A stretch of 64,000 nucleotides of DNA from Piezodorus guildinii (Eukaryota > Arthropoda > Insecta > Hemiptera > Pentatomidae). Below are positions 11,330 to 22,089 of this stretch, one piece after another. Made by a program: the position numbers and the translations under genes. Position 1 is the first letter of the stretch, and every line of letters begins with the position of its first letter. The notes beneath the pieces are model-generated. The model was not told the origin of the DNA, searched no databases, and saw nothing but the letters and a program-made list of their open reading frames with translations. Location: the NCBI GenBank assembly GCA_023052935.1, contig CM041294.1, positions 153,086,399-153,150,398 of the forward strand, given 5' to 3'.

Positions 11330-11800
11330 AGAACAACTCTCCACTAAAACAAAATGTATTTAATATCACATTATCATTAACGTTTCGAAGTCTTTTCACT
11401 TCATCTTTGAAATATTTTTATCGAAATAGCTTCTTGATGCTTACTCAAAACTGTTTTCAGTTTGAATACTAAAGTTCCAACTCCGTTTTTTAGATTAATT
11501 TAAATTATAATCACTACACACGATGAGCATAAATTTATTATAATATCCAAATTAGAACAACTCTTTTCTAAAAAAAAATATTTAATTTGAATTGATATAA
11601 AATGTGGAGTTGGAGACTGTATATGAATTGTTAGAAAAACTTTAGCATTCAAATAAGAACAATTTTGATTGAGCACCAATAAGCAATTTTGATAACAATA
11701 TTCTGAAGATAAAGTGAAAAGACTTTGAAACGTTTAAGATAATGCGTAAACTATGTGATATTGAATCTGTTGTTTTAGAATTGATTTGTTCAAATTTGAA
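11330..11800. repeat. long fold-back with hammerhead-like motifs in both arms
   Basis: The arms are inverted copies around about 11560. On the minus strand of the left arm, 11409-11379 reads AAGATGAAGTGAAAAGACTTCGAAACGTT. On the plus strand of the right arm, 11703-11734 reads CTGAAGATAAAGTGAAAAGACTTTGAAACGTT. Both have a GAAGU/ACUUC-type stem followed by GAAACGUU. The family recurs at 14660-15030 (truncated), 49210-49700 and 60020-60540. Confidence 0.7.
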
Positions 11801-11879
11801 TATATTAATCAATTTATACTCCTCGTGTGTATTTATTTTAATTTAAATAATAGTTCTATATTTTAAATATGGAGTCTAA

Positions 11880-12175
11880 GAAATATTATTTTTGATGCTT
11901 TGATGTCTGGTAAGCAGACACAAACCATAAATCATGAAAATTTCTTCTACCTGTGCTTGATTGCCATCGCCTTCCTTACCTGGCGAAGGATGAGGTCCGG
12001 GCATAATAAATATAATCCACTCAGCCTAGCTCTAACCCGGAGTAAGAACTCTCCAAGGAAGGTGACCTGCACTTGTACCTGTCGTACCAAGTTCGGTACA
12101 TCTTTGGCACTTTGTCAATGCAAGCCAATCTTTTCCATTTATCAACTCTATTGTTTGACACCAAGTTAGATTCAT
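11880..12175. repeat. conserved repeat block with donor-like site on minus strand
   Basis: Nearly identical to 49790-50095 and about 85-90% like 60600-60990. It is less AT-rich than its surroundings. The minus strand contains CGCCAGGTAAGG near 11980, a perfect splice-donor consensus. The plus-strand ORF of 89 codons is not preserved in the third copy, so I do not call a gene. Confidence 0.45.
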
Positions 12176-12689
12176 AGAATCCAAGTATTTTTTCTTAACT
12201 CTGATCTTGTATTACACAAACTGTATATATTAATTCTTTGCTTGAAATTGTTATAATTTAAGTTTAAAACATCACCTCAGGTTTTAATTATCCATCCAAC
12301 CACCTCAAGTGAACATTTTTAATTTACTGCGGTTAGATTTAACTAAAAGGATAAAGTTTTAGAATTCCTAACTTTAATAACGTATTGACTATAAATATCT
12401 TTTTGGATCTGAAACTCCATTGCGTAATATCATGGCAGTTAGATATACTTGAATTACAATTTAATTCATAGGATTCTATCAGATCAAGGATATTTTTGAA
12501 CCATACCACTTTTTAAAAATTAATACAGCAATGTAGAGAGATTGATTAAAATTGTTCTGGTCGTTTTTGAAAAAGGAAAATGGTAAAAATTATATAATGC
12601 ATGCCAAAAAGTTACTAATTTTAATTTCTGTGCTAGGCTTATTATATGCAGACACACAGGCAGGTCATTTTGAGAGATTTGTTTAAAAA
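12176..12689. other. no gene seen
   Basis: AT-rich sequence shared with 50095-50560. It is partly missing from the third copy, where about 340 bp are deleted. No domain is recognisable. Confidence 0.5.
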
Positions 12690-13148
12690 AAGATCCATTT
12701 TCATTTTTGGATTCAATAAACTCGGTTTCGAAATATCTCGGAAGCAGCACATTCTCTCATTTTGCATTCCATACACGTCTCCTAATATCTTACATATTCT
12801 CGGGCTGATGTTCCTCTTGTTTAGCATATTAAGAATGCAATCCGTTTTCTGGGAGTCAAATGCTTTTTCATAGTCTAGAAATAGAAGACATACAGACAGA
12901 TTATAATCATTCGCTTTCTTCATAAGATCTTTAATCACGAAAATATGATCTACTGTAGAGTAGTTCTTCCTAAAGCCTGCTTGATGTTTTTCAAGTTCTA
13001 TATCTAATTTGTCTTCTATTCTTTTAAGTATAATTTTAGAGAATATTTAGTACATAACTGAGAGGAAACTTAATGAGCGATAATTATTTAAATCTCTCTT
13101 ATCTCCTTTCTTTGGAAGGATATTTAGTTTTGCGGTATCCCATTCTTT
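12690..13148 (-). pseudogene. RTE-like RT fragment, antisense, cut at 13148
   Basis: The minus strand encodes HQAGFRKNYSTVDHI (frame-shifted part), VCLLFLDYEKAFDS (catalytic D) and ILKMLNKRNISPRICKI-like text, all typical of RTE RT. The sister copy at 50589-51540 extends further 5'. Here the match ends abruptly at about 13148, where unit B begins, so this is a rearrangement breakpoint. Confidence 0.8.
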
Positions 13149-13400
13149 AAATTTTCATTATATAGGTGGAAATAATCAGGAGTCAGTCTTTTTCTTTTTA
13201 ATATTTTAATTTTGCCGACGTTTCGGCTCAAGCTTGTGAGCCATCATCACAGCATTACTGAGCCATGTCCAAGGATTAATCAGTCCAGTTTATTGCTTGG
13301 ACATGGCTCCCAAGCTTTAATCAAAACATTGCGCGAAATTAAAATATTTTAAAAAAAATGACTCCTGATTTTTTTTACCAATAATAGTTTCTACAATTCA
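13149..13400. repeat. fold-back hairpin with a strong hammerhead-like core
   Basis: On the minus strand, 13250-13214 reads TGATGATGGCTC ACAAGCTT GAGCC GAAACGTCGGC: a 5-bp stem II (GGCUC/GAGCC) and GAAACGUC. C3/U4 of the core is altered (GUGAUGA). The opposite arm has lost the core. Confidence 0.65.
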
Positions 13401-13608
13401 TCCTAAAGATGAATTTTTAATTTATATTATAGATTCGTTACCTTACTTATATGCTTAAGTTATAAGATATTTAAGCATTTCATAACTCTAAAAATTTAAT
13501 AATAAATTCAATGAATTTTTGTGTAAAGGTTTCATAATAGGAAATTATTGAAAAAATCAAATTTAAGTATAATAAAAACAATATATTTATTAATCATATC
13601 ATATAAAA

Positions 13609-13899
13609 TTAATTCAGGCGGTGGTCTGCGATGATCCGGTCCATCTCTTTGTCCATATACCTGAGGGTATAGGCTTCTAACCACTGCACGCAGCTGAAGC
13701 AGTGGTTATTAAGTCGAGGCCGCCGGCTGGTGCTGGGCAGGTCTTCCAGCGTATGCGGATAATATCGCAGCTGGCAACGGGTGCAAACTGCGAGATTCGT
13801 GGCTTCCGCAGGAGGCGGTATAACCGCGGGAACCGGCCGAACTTTAGGCCCTTGTCGGGAGGATCCTGAAGTAGAAGGTCTCTCACTAGTGCAACTCAT
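13609..13899 (-). CDS. zinc-ribbon protein, copy B (hybrid single module)
   Basis: Starts at the ATG at 13899 (MSCTSERPSTSG). It keeps the N-terminal RP.PAVIPPPAEA linker and the first-module CTRC, but continues with the second-module text YYPHTLEDLPSTSRRP and HCFSCVQW. The two modules of D/E are therefore fused into one hybrid CxxC-x24-CxxC ribbon. It ends in an acidic tail. About 97 codons with an intact frame. The TATA box at 13954-13961 lies exactly 30 bp before the CAGT initiator (A complementary to 13931). The function is unknown. Confidence 0.55.
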   Translation of the reverse strand: MSCTSERPSTSGSSRQGPKVRPVPAVIPPPAEATNLAVCTRCQLRYYPHTLEDLPSTSRRPRLNNHCFSCVQWLEAYTLRYMDKEMDRIIADHRLN

Positions 13900-13953
13900 G
13901 TTCACTCTTAGAGACACTGGAGACAACTACTGCCTTCGACATTACCTGGGCCT

Positions 13954-13961
13954 AATATATA
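13954..13961 (-). promoter_or_regulatory. TATA box with CAGT initiator, unit B
   Basis: The minus strand reads tatatatt at 13961-13954 and CAGT at 13932-13929, with the initiator A 30 nt downstream of the first T of TATA. This is the usual arthropod RNA polymerase II core promoter geometry. The ATG follows about 30 nt later. Confidence 0.55.
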
Positions 13962-14159
13962 GGGCTACCTTCTCCCCTCCACTGGAGGGTCCAGTGGTTA
14001 AAGCCCATTGTATACATCAAAAGGATTATACATCAAAAGGATTACAAATACATTTAAAGGTATTGAAAGAATTGATAACTATAATAATTTATTTATGTTT
14101 TGCTTAAATAAAAAATAAATCTGGAAATTATTTAGGAGAATAAACACACAACTTTTACT

Positions 14160-15030
14160 TACCTTTGTTGTTAAAATCAATTAAAGAATCACAAAATGAA
14201 AATTGAAAAAAGGAACAAAGAATTAATTAAATTGAATTCCGATTGAAATATGTGTTTTCTCAAATCATCTACAACAATCAGTCAGTTTTATTGTTTTATA
14301 TCACTCTTGATAAACTTTTACGATTTTGTGTATAAGATAATATTTTAGGTTATTTTTTTCAATAATCAATCTATGTAATCGACCAAAACAAAATTACCCC
14401 TGCTCAAAATTTGAGAGCTTACGTTTCAAGATGCGTAGAATCCGAATAACAAATTTAAAAAAATCCGTTTGTCCGCCGTCCGCGGCATTTCTCTGAAACT
14501 GCTGGACTTTTTTAATTCGCCACAAATATACCAGTCCATTGAACGATGATCCTAACTCCTAGACGTTGAAATCAGCTGGTTAGTTAAAGAGGTTAAAATG
14601 GCGGCCGATTAAAAGGATTCTATTCAATAACTCAGTTATTTTTGAATCCCACATATATCATATCAAAATTAGAACAACTCTCCTCTAAAACAAAATGTAT
14701 TTAATATCACATTATCTACACATTATCATTAACGTTTCGAAGTCTTTTCACTTCATCTTTGAAATATTCTTATCGAAATAGCTTCTTGATGCTTACTCAA
14801 AACTGTTTTCAGTTCGAATACTAAAGTTCCAACTCCGTTTTTTAGATTAATTTAAATTAGAATCACTACACACGATGAGTATGAATTTATTATAATATCC
14901 AAATTAGAACAACTCTCTTCTAAAACTTCTAAAAAGAAGTTGAAACGTTGAAGATAATGCGTAAACTATGTAATATTATATCTGTTTTTTTAGAATAGAT
15001 TTGTTCTAATTTCGATACAAATATTTGTGG
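14160..15030. repeat. repeat flank and truncated fold-back of unit B
   Basis: Shared with 10820-11800. The right arm of the fold-back is mostly deleted, leaving aagaagttgaaacgttg near 14935-14950. No gene seen. Confidence 0.6.
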
Positions 15031-15151
15031 TAAATGTGGGGAAGGTCATTAAGTGGAGAACTGTGACAAAATGCGTGCGTGCATTGTGAGCAAAATCACC
15101 TCATAGGTTATGAGCGATTTCCAGAATTTATTAAACAACACTGGATAAGAA

Positions 15152-15204
15152 TTTTTTATTTATTTATTTATTTCCTATTCCGCATCTACCCTTTCGGGTC
15201 ATTA
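15152..15204 (-). mobile_element. 53-bp LINE tail remnant
   Basis: A short insertion with (ATTT)n at its left, which is an AAAT-rich tail on the minus strand, followed by cctattccgcatctaccctt. It is flanked by gataagaa at 15144-15151 and 15205-15212. I read it as an extremely 5'-truncated LINE copy. Confidence 0.6.
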
Positions 15205-15212
15205 GATAAGAA

Positions 15213-16019
15213 ATTAAATGGTTAACTAAAATATAACTTTTATTGAAGCTAAAGAAGTAGTCACGGGAAAATCCTTTAAATCTGTTTTAAAAAATAAAGT
15301 GCCTAATTTGACTAATAATAGTTAATTCCCAAATTTAAAAAATGTAAATCGAGTTCCTCCTAAAAGGACAATCTTCGCCTACTAAATCACGGCCCAGAGA
15401 AGATCATTTATTATCTGAATATAAAATATCATTTCTCATTCGATGATTATAAGTAACAAAACAACAAAAATTCACCATAAACGCGAAGAAAACTAATACA
15501 AATAAGAGCTTAAACGTAGATACAATTTCAGATATCATATTTTTCCTTTTTAAAAACTTCACAAGAAACGAAATATATCAATAATAAAGGTTAGTGTGTC
15601 CGTGTGTGTGGTAAGTCTAGTGCAAAAACAAAATTTTATATATTTGATTATTAATATTAAACTTGGACGAGCTATCATATTAATTTCAGATATCTTATTT
15701 CTTCATTTTAAAAACATTACAAGAAACGAAATATATCAATATAAGTAGCATTGATCTTAAAGATTTAGTTAGGGACAGGGTCCAATCCTTATCTGAAGCT
15801 TCATAAGTCTATAAATTATCTAATAAGTCTACTTTGTGCTTTTATAATGCTTCACACGTAAATAATCTGTATTTACTTATCATCAAAGCTCAAATTCGTT
15901 TTTTTTTTTTTTTTTTTTTACTTTCACTTACCTATATACGCGCACGAAATATATAGTAAGGGAAAGTATTGCGATCGTGAAAATTTTCGAATTCCAGTTG
16001 TTTTCAACGGAAATACATA
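15213..16019. repeat. dispersed repeat, no gene
   Basis: The part from about 15650 is shared with 22880-23100. It includes the text ttagttagggacagggtccaatcc and, from 15938, another head of the dispersed repeat family. No coding sequence seen. Confidence 0.55.
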
Positions 16020-17093
16020 TTTTACGGTCCACTAATTAAAAATCACCAAGTCCCACAAAAAAGTATGTGTGTGTGTGTGATAACTCCAGCGCATAAACTT
16101 GTCATATTTAAGACAACTCTTCGCTGGATATGTTACAAAATCGTTTTCATCAAAATCAACCAACCAGAAGAACCACTTTATTCCATACATTTGTATTTAT
16201 TCCTTGCCGTTGTATAGGGAGGAGGGTTCCAATCATAAACAAATAATTTAAATTTTAAAAAACATCTTTCTATAAAAAGTGAAATTACATTAAAATATCT
16301 CCAATAATTATTACAAAAATATTTTCGCATAAAATGAATAGTTGCGAAGATATTAGAGGGACAATATGCTGCATATATTAGGCAAATTAAAAGAACAAAA
16401 TGTTGATTTATGATTTTCATAAAAAAAAAAAAAAAAAAGGTTTTTACTTAAAGACCTTTATCTCAAAAACTATTAAACTTACAGATGTCCATTACCACTC
16501 AAATCAAGGCTGATTGATCGGGTTATGATTTATTTTATCTTCATAATTATCTTATGATAATTATGAAACAATTAATTAATTAAAAACAATTTAAGTTTTT
16601 TTAAATACATTTAGAAATACAAATAAATTGTTAAAAGATTAATTAAATTGAATTTCAATATAAACATGTGTTTTATTAAATAATCTAGTATATTTTAATT
16701 TACAACAATCAGTTAATTTTATCGAAAATGAATTTTTGTTATGTTAGTATTTCATTGAAAGCGAAATATGTCTTCCTATGAGCTCTATTCTGAATCTTAT
16801 ATTACTGATTGATTCTCTTCTGTTAAAATGAAATGTAAACATTTTGGTTTTTTGAATTGAAATTTCTTTAGTATTCTATTAAAGATATTCAATATTACAT
16901 TAATTGTAGTATGCTAAAAGAAAATCGTTTACAAGTTTAAAGATTTTTTTTTTTTACTTTAGTGTGTGGAATGTGTCTTAATGTGAACTCTATTCTGAAT
17001 ATTCAGATTGTATACCTTCGTTTGATTTACTGTTACCTTTCCTATTAGTTAGGATTTCTTTAATTTACCCGATTTTCCTTTTACTATATATAT

Positions 17094-17147
<54 letters not shown>

Positions 17148-18864
17148 ATACTAATCTGTCTTTATAAGAACTCTATTCTAAATTTTCATAATATAGGTGG
17201 AAATAATCAGATTCAGTCTTTTTTATTTTAATATTTCGATTTTGCCGACGTTTCGGCTTAAGCTTGAGCGCATTACTGAGCCATGTCCAAGCATAAACCG
17301 GTTCAGTAAAACGCTCCAGTTTATTGCTTGGACATGGCTCACTAGTGTCCTGATGATGGCTCCCAAGCTTGTGTCGAAACGTCGGCGAAATAAAAATATA
17401 AAAAAAAAAACAAAAAAAACAGACTCCTGATTATTTCTACCCATATATTAGTTTCTACAGTCGACTATAAATCCTAAATATGAATTTTCATAATTTATAA
17501 TAAATGAGTAATTTGCTAACGTTATAAGATATTTAAGCATTTCATAACTCTAAAAATTTAATAATAAATTCATTGAATTTTTGTGTAAAGATTTCATAAT
17601 GGGAAATAATTGAAAAGATCAAATTTAAGAATAATAAAAAAATATATTTATAAATCAAATCATATAAAATTAATTCAAACTTTTGGCGAGTTGGAAACTA
17701 TCACAGGCCTCTTGGATGTAGCACTCTACCGGCGATGATCCGATCCAGCTCTTCCGGGTCCATAGATCGGAGGGTGTAGGCTTCTACATTTTACGGTCCA
17801 CTAATTAAAAATCACCAAGTCCCACAAAAAAGTATGTGTGTGTGTGTGATAACTCCAGCGCATAAACTTGTCATATTTAAGACAACTCTTCGCTGGATAT
17901 GTTACAAAATCGTTTTCATCAAAATCAACCAACCAGAAGAACCACTTTATTCCATACATTTGTATTTATTCCTTGCCGTTGTATAGGGAGGAGGGTTCCA
18001 ATCATAAACAAATAATTTAAATTTTAAAAAACATCTTTCTATAAAAAGTGAAATTACATTAAAATATCTCCAATAATTATTACAAAAATATTTTCGCATA
18101 AAATGAATAGTTGCGAAGATATTAGAGGGACAATATGCTGCATATATTAGGCAAATTAAAAGAACAAAATGTTGATTTATGATTTTCATAAAAAAAAAAA
18201 AAAAAAAGGTTTTTACTTAAAGACCTTTATCTCAAAAACTATTAAACTTACAGATGTCCATTACCACTCAAATCAAGGCTGATTGATCGGGTTATGATTT
18301 ATTTTATCTTCATAATTATCTTATGATAATTATGAAACAATTAATTAATTAAAAACAATTTAAGTTTTTTTAAATACATTTAGAAATACAAATAAATTGT
18401 TAAAAGATTAATTAAATTGAATTTCAATATAAACATGTGTTTTATTAAATAATCTAGTATATTTTAATTTACAACAATCAGTTAATTTTATCGAAAATGA
18501 ATTTTTGTTATGTTAGTATTTCATTGAAAGCGAAATATGTCTTCCTATGAGCTCTATTCTGAATCTTATATTACTGATTGATTCTCTTCTGTTAAAATGA
18601 AATGTAAACATTTTGGTTTTTGAATTGAAATTTCTTTAGTATTCTATTAAAGATATTCAATATTACATTAATTGTAGTATGCTAAAAGAAAATCGTTTAC
18701 AAGTTTAAAGATTTTTTTTTTTTACTTTAGTGTGTGGAATGTGTCTTAATGTGAACTCTATTCTGAATATTCAGAATTGTATACCTTCGTTTGATTTACT
18801 GTTACCTTTCCTATTAGTTAGGATTTCTTTAATTTACCGATTCCTTAATATTATATTATTATAA

Positions 18865-18902
<38 letters not shown>

Positions 18903-20533
18903 TAATCTGTCTTTATAAGAACTCTATTCTAAATTTTCATAATATAGGTGGAAATAATCAGATTCAGTCTTTTTTATTTTAATATTTCGATTTTGCCGAC
19001 GTTTCGGCTTAAGCTTGAGCGCATTACTGAGCCATGTCCAAGCATAAACCGGTTCAGTAAAACGCTCCAGTTTATTGCTTGGACATGGCTCACTAGTGTC
19101 CTGATGATGGCTCCCAAGCTTGTGTCGAAACGTCGGCGAAATAAAAATATAAAAAAAAAACAAAAAAAACAGACTCCTGATTATTTCTACCCATATTAGT
19201 TTCTACAGTCGACTATAAATCCTAAATATGAATTTTCATAATTTATAATAAATGAGTAATTTGCTAACGTTATAAGATATTTAAGCATTTCATAACTCTA
19301 AAAATTTAATAATAAATTCATTGAATTTTTGTGTAAAGATTTCATAATGGGAAATAATTGAAAAGATCAAATTTAAGAATAATAAAAAAATATATTTATA
19401 AATCAAATCATATAAAATTAATTCAAACTTTTGGCGAGTTGGAAACTATCACAGGCCTCTTGGATGTAGCACTCTACCGGCGATGATCCGATCCAGCTCT
19501 TCCGGGTCCATAGATCGGAGGGTGTAGGCTTCTACCACTTCACGCCACTAATAAATAATTACCGACGTCCTACAATGCAGGTTGTAGTGTATGTGTGATA
19601 ATATCGCAGCTGGCAAAACGCAATTTGCAACCTTGCGAGATTGGTTGCAGAGTTCGTCATCAACCAACCAGGCCGAATCCTCTGAGATCGCCGTGTATGA
19701 GGATGGAGGTCAATCTCAATAATTTAAATGTTAACATCTTTTGAGACAAGTGAAACATTTACTCCATCAATTACAAGCTCTTTTCGCCACAAAGAGTTGG
19801 GATTTAGGAGGTGACCGATACTGGTGCATATAATTATAGGATAGCGCTAGTTGATTTTGGTGTGTTCATAAAAAAAAAAAAAAAAAGGTTTTTACTTAAA
19901 GACCTTTATCTCAAAAACTATTAAACTTACAGATGTCCATTACCACTCAAATCAAGGCTGATTGATCGGGTTATGATTTATTTTATCTTCATAATTATCT
20001 TATGATAATTATGAAACAATTAATTAATTAAAAACAATTTAAGTTTTTTTTAAATACATTTAGAAATACAAATAAATTGTTAAAAGATTAATTAAATTGA
20101 ATTTCAATATAAACATGTGTTTTATTAAATAATCTAGTATATTTTAATTTACAACAATCAGTTAATTTTATCGAAAATGAATTTTTGTTATGTTAGTATT
20201 TCATTGAAAGCGAAATATGTCTTCCTATGAGCTCTATTCTGAATCTTATATTACTGATTGATTCTCTTCTGTTAAAATGAAATGTAAACATTTTGGTTTT
20301 TGAATTGAAATTTCTTTAGTATTCTATTAAAGATATTCAATATTACATTAATTGTAGTATGCTAAAAGAAAATCGTTTACAAGTTTAAAGATTTTTTTTT
20401 TTTACTTTAGTGTGTGGAATGTGTCTTAATGTGAACTCTATTCTGAATATTCAGAATTGTATACCTTCGTTTGATTTACTGTTACCTTTCCTATTAGTTA
20501 GGATTTCTTTAATTTACCCGATTTTCCTTTTAC

Positions 20534-20566
<33 letters not shown>

Positions 20567-21203
20567 CTAATCTGTCTTTATAAGAACTCTATTCTAAATT
20601 TTCATAATATAGGTGGAAATAATCAGATTCAGTCTTTTTTATTTTAATATTTCGATTTTGCCGACGTTTCGGCTTAAGCTTGAGCGCATTACTGAGCCAT
20701 GTCCAAGCATAAACCGGTTCAGTAAAACGCTCCAGTTTATTGCTTGGACATGGCTCACTAGTGTCCTGATGATGGCTCCCAAGCTTGTGTCGAAACGTCG
20801 GCGAAATAAAAATATAAAAAAAAAACAAAAAAAACAGACTCCTGATTATTTCTACCCATATTAGTTTCTACAGTCGACTATAAATCCTAAATATGAATTT
20901 TCATAATTTATAATAAATGGGGTAATTTGCTAACGTTATAAGATATTTAAGCATTTCATAACTCTAAAAATTTAATAATAAATTCATTGAATTTTTGTGT
21001 AAAGATTTCATAATGGGAAATAATTGAAAAGATCAAATTTAAGAATAATAAAAAAATATATTTATAAATCAAATCATATAAAATTAATTCAAACTTTTGG
21101 CGAGTTGGAAACTATCACAGGCCTCTTGGATGTAGCACTCTACCGGCGATGATCCGATCCAGCTCTTCCGGGTCCATAGATCGGAGGGTGTAGGCTTCTA
21201 ACC
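16020..21203. repeat. three-unit tandem array of about 1.7 kb
   Basis: Units start near 16020, 17789 and 19535 (1769 bp, then about 1746 bp and about 1668 bp). Each unit runs from ttttacggtccactaatt of the dispersed repeat, through a poly(A) stretch, AT-rich sequence, a (TA)n run and the hairpin, to the last 100 bp of a zinc-ribbon gene ending ggtgtaggcttcta. Units 1 and 2 are almost identical over their first part. Unit 3 opens with an abnormal patch (19536-19868). The same 80-codon and 83-codon ORFs repeat with the unit and are not genes. Confidence 0.85.
17350..17386 (+). ncRNA. hammerhead-like core in array hairpin
   Basis: Reads CTGATGATGGCTCCCAAGCT then TGTGTCGAAACGTCGGC. It has the full CUGAUGA box, GAAA and GUC, but the stem II 3' side (GUGUC) pairs poorly with GGCUC. 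Copies lie at 19101-19137 and 20766-20802. Confidence 0.5.
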
Positions 21204-21412
21204 ACTGCACGCAGCTGAAGCAATGGTTGAGGCCGCCGTCTGGTGCTGGGCAGGTCTTCCAGCGTATGTGGATAATATCGCAGCTGGCAACGGGTGCAAA
21301 CTGCGAGATTCGGGGCTTCCGCAGGAGGCGGTATAACCACTGGAGCCGGCCGAACTCTAGGCCCGTGTCATGAGGATGTTGAGGTCGAAGCTCTCTCACT
21401 TGTGCAGCTCAT
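21115..21412 (-). pseudogene. zinc-ribbon gene, copy C (broken)
   Basis: The ATG at 21412 opens MSCTSERASTSTSS and then meets TGA. Further on, another frame holds PPPAEAPNLAVCTRCQLRYY and HTLEDLPSTRRRP, the hybrid single-module form of copy B. A short deletion near 21230 shifts the frame before the HCFSC pair. The last 100 bp are the part carried in every unit of the array at 16020-21203. Confidence 0.7.
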
Positions 21413-21429
21413 GTTGACTCTTTGAGACT

Positions 21430-21788
21430 CTAGAGACAATTACTTCCTTCAGGTACAGCCTCGTTTCCCGCGCCGAAGAGTTTGGCTTTCAGGGAGGTGA
21501 CCGATACTGGAGGCACTATAATTATAGGTGGCGGCAGCTTCGTCTTCTTGGTGGTGGTTGTTGGAGGGACTGCAGTCGGTGGAGCCGCATCCTCAGTCAC
21601 TGGTCTGGGCGCTATCGCCTCAAACCGGTTCATGGTTGCCACCGGGGGTGGATTGGCGACCGGTCGAGGTTTCAAAGCATAGCGCTTTCGACCTCAATAA
21701 ATTCTTCCTCGCTGAGGGCCCTCTTCGAGCCTCTCGCTGGCGGCGGAGCTGTGTCCATATGGCTAGGGCCGGCCTGCACGCTAGCCAT
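21430..21788 (-). pseudogene. gag-like ORF1 N-terminus upstream of copy C
   Basis: From the ATG at 21788 the minus strand reads MASVQAGPSHMDTAPPPARG, then an acidic stretch, and a frameshift near 21678. It continues with NRFEAIAPR, a Thr/Pro-rich linker and KTKLPPPIIIVPPVSVTSLK, stopping at 21430. The KxPPPIxV text resembles the segment before the RNA-binding region of LINE ORF1 proteins; this is a weak family assignment. Other zinc-ribbon units lack this 580-bp piece: there the TATA leader joins directly to the zinc-ribbon leader. Confidence 0.5.
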
Positions 21789-22021
21789 ATCTGCGGAGAG
21801 CGAATGCACTTGTCAGCGCGACGCTACCCGATAGGCTTTTGGAGATTATTCCACGGGATAGGTGTGGTCCCCAACAGCTTAAGGCGCTAAGCGAGACAAG
21901 AGTGCTCGCTTCGGAGTAGTCTTCAGTCTTCTGGCTTCAGAGAGAGATGTTGCTTCTTCTGCTGCTGGCTGCTGACTCTATGATTGAGAACTATCTAAGG
22001 TCCTCGCCGTTACTTGTGCTC

Positions 22022-22029
22022 AATATATA
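22022..22029 (-). promoter_or_regulatory. TATA box upstream of copy C
   Basis: The minus strand reads tatatatt followed by gagcacaagtaacgg, homologous to the TATA region of the other units, but the CAGT initiator is not at the expected spacing here. Confidence 0.4.
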
Positions 22030-22089
22030 GGCCTTCCCCCACCCCTCCACTGGAGGATTGAGAAGTTGAAGGCAATCAAAAGGATTATA

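Noticed and set aside
11900..12169. 89-codon plus-strand ORF with a Cys-rich CTCTCRTK segment
   Set aside because: The third copy (60600-60850) has frameshifts in it, and the composition change follows the conserved DNA block rather than a protein.
16178..16420. 80-codon ORF repeated exactly at 17947-18189
   Set aside because: The repetition is due to the tandem array; the translation has no protein-like features.
17197..17430. 77-83-codon ORFs on both strands of the array hairpins
   Set aside because: Reading frames through a palindrome; the two strands give related peptides.
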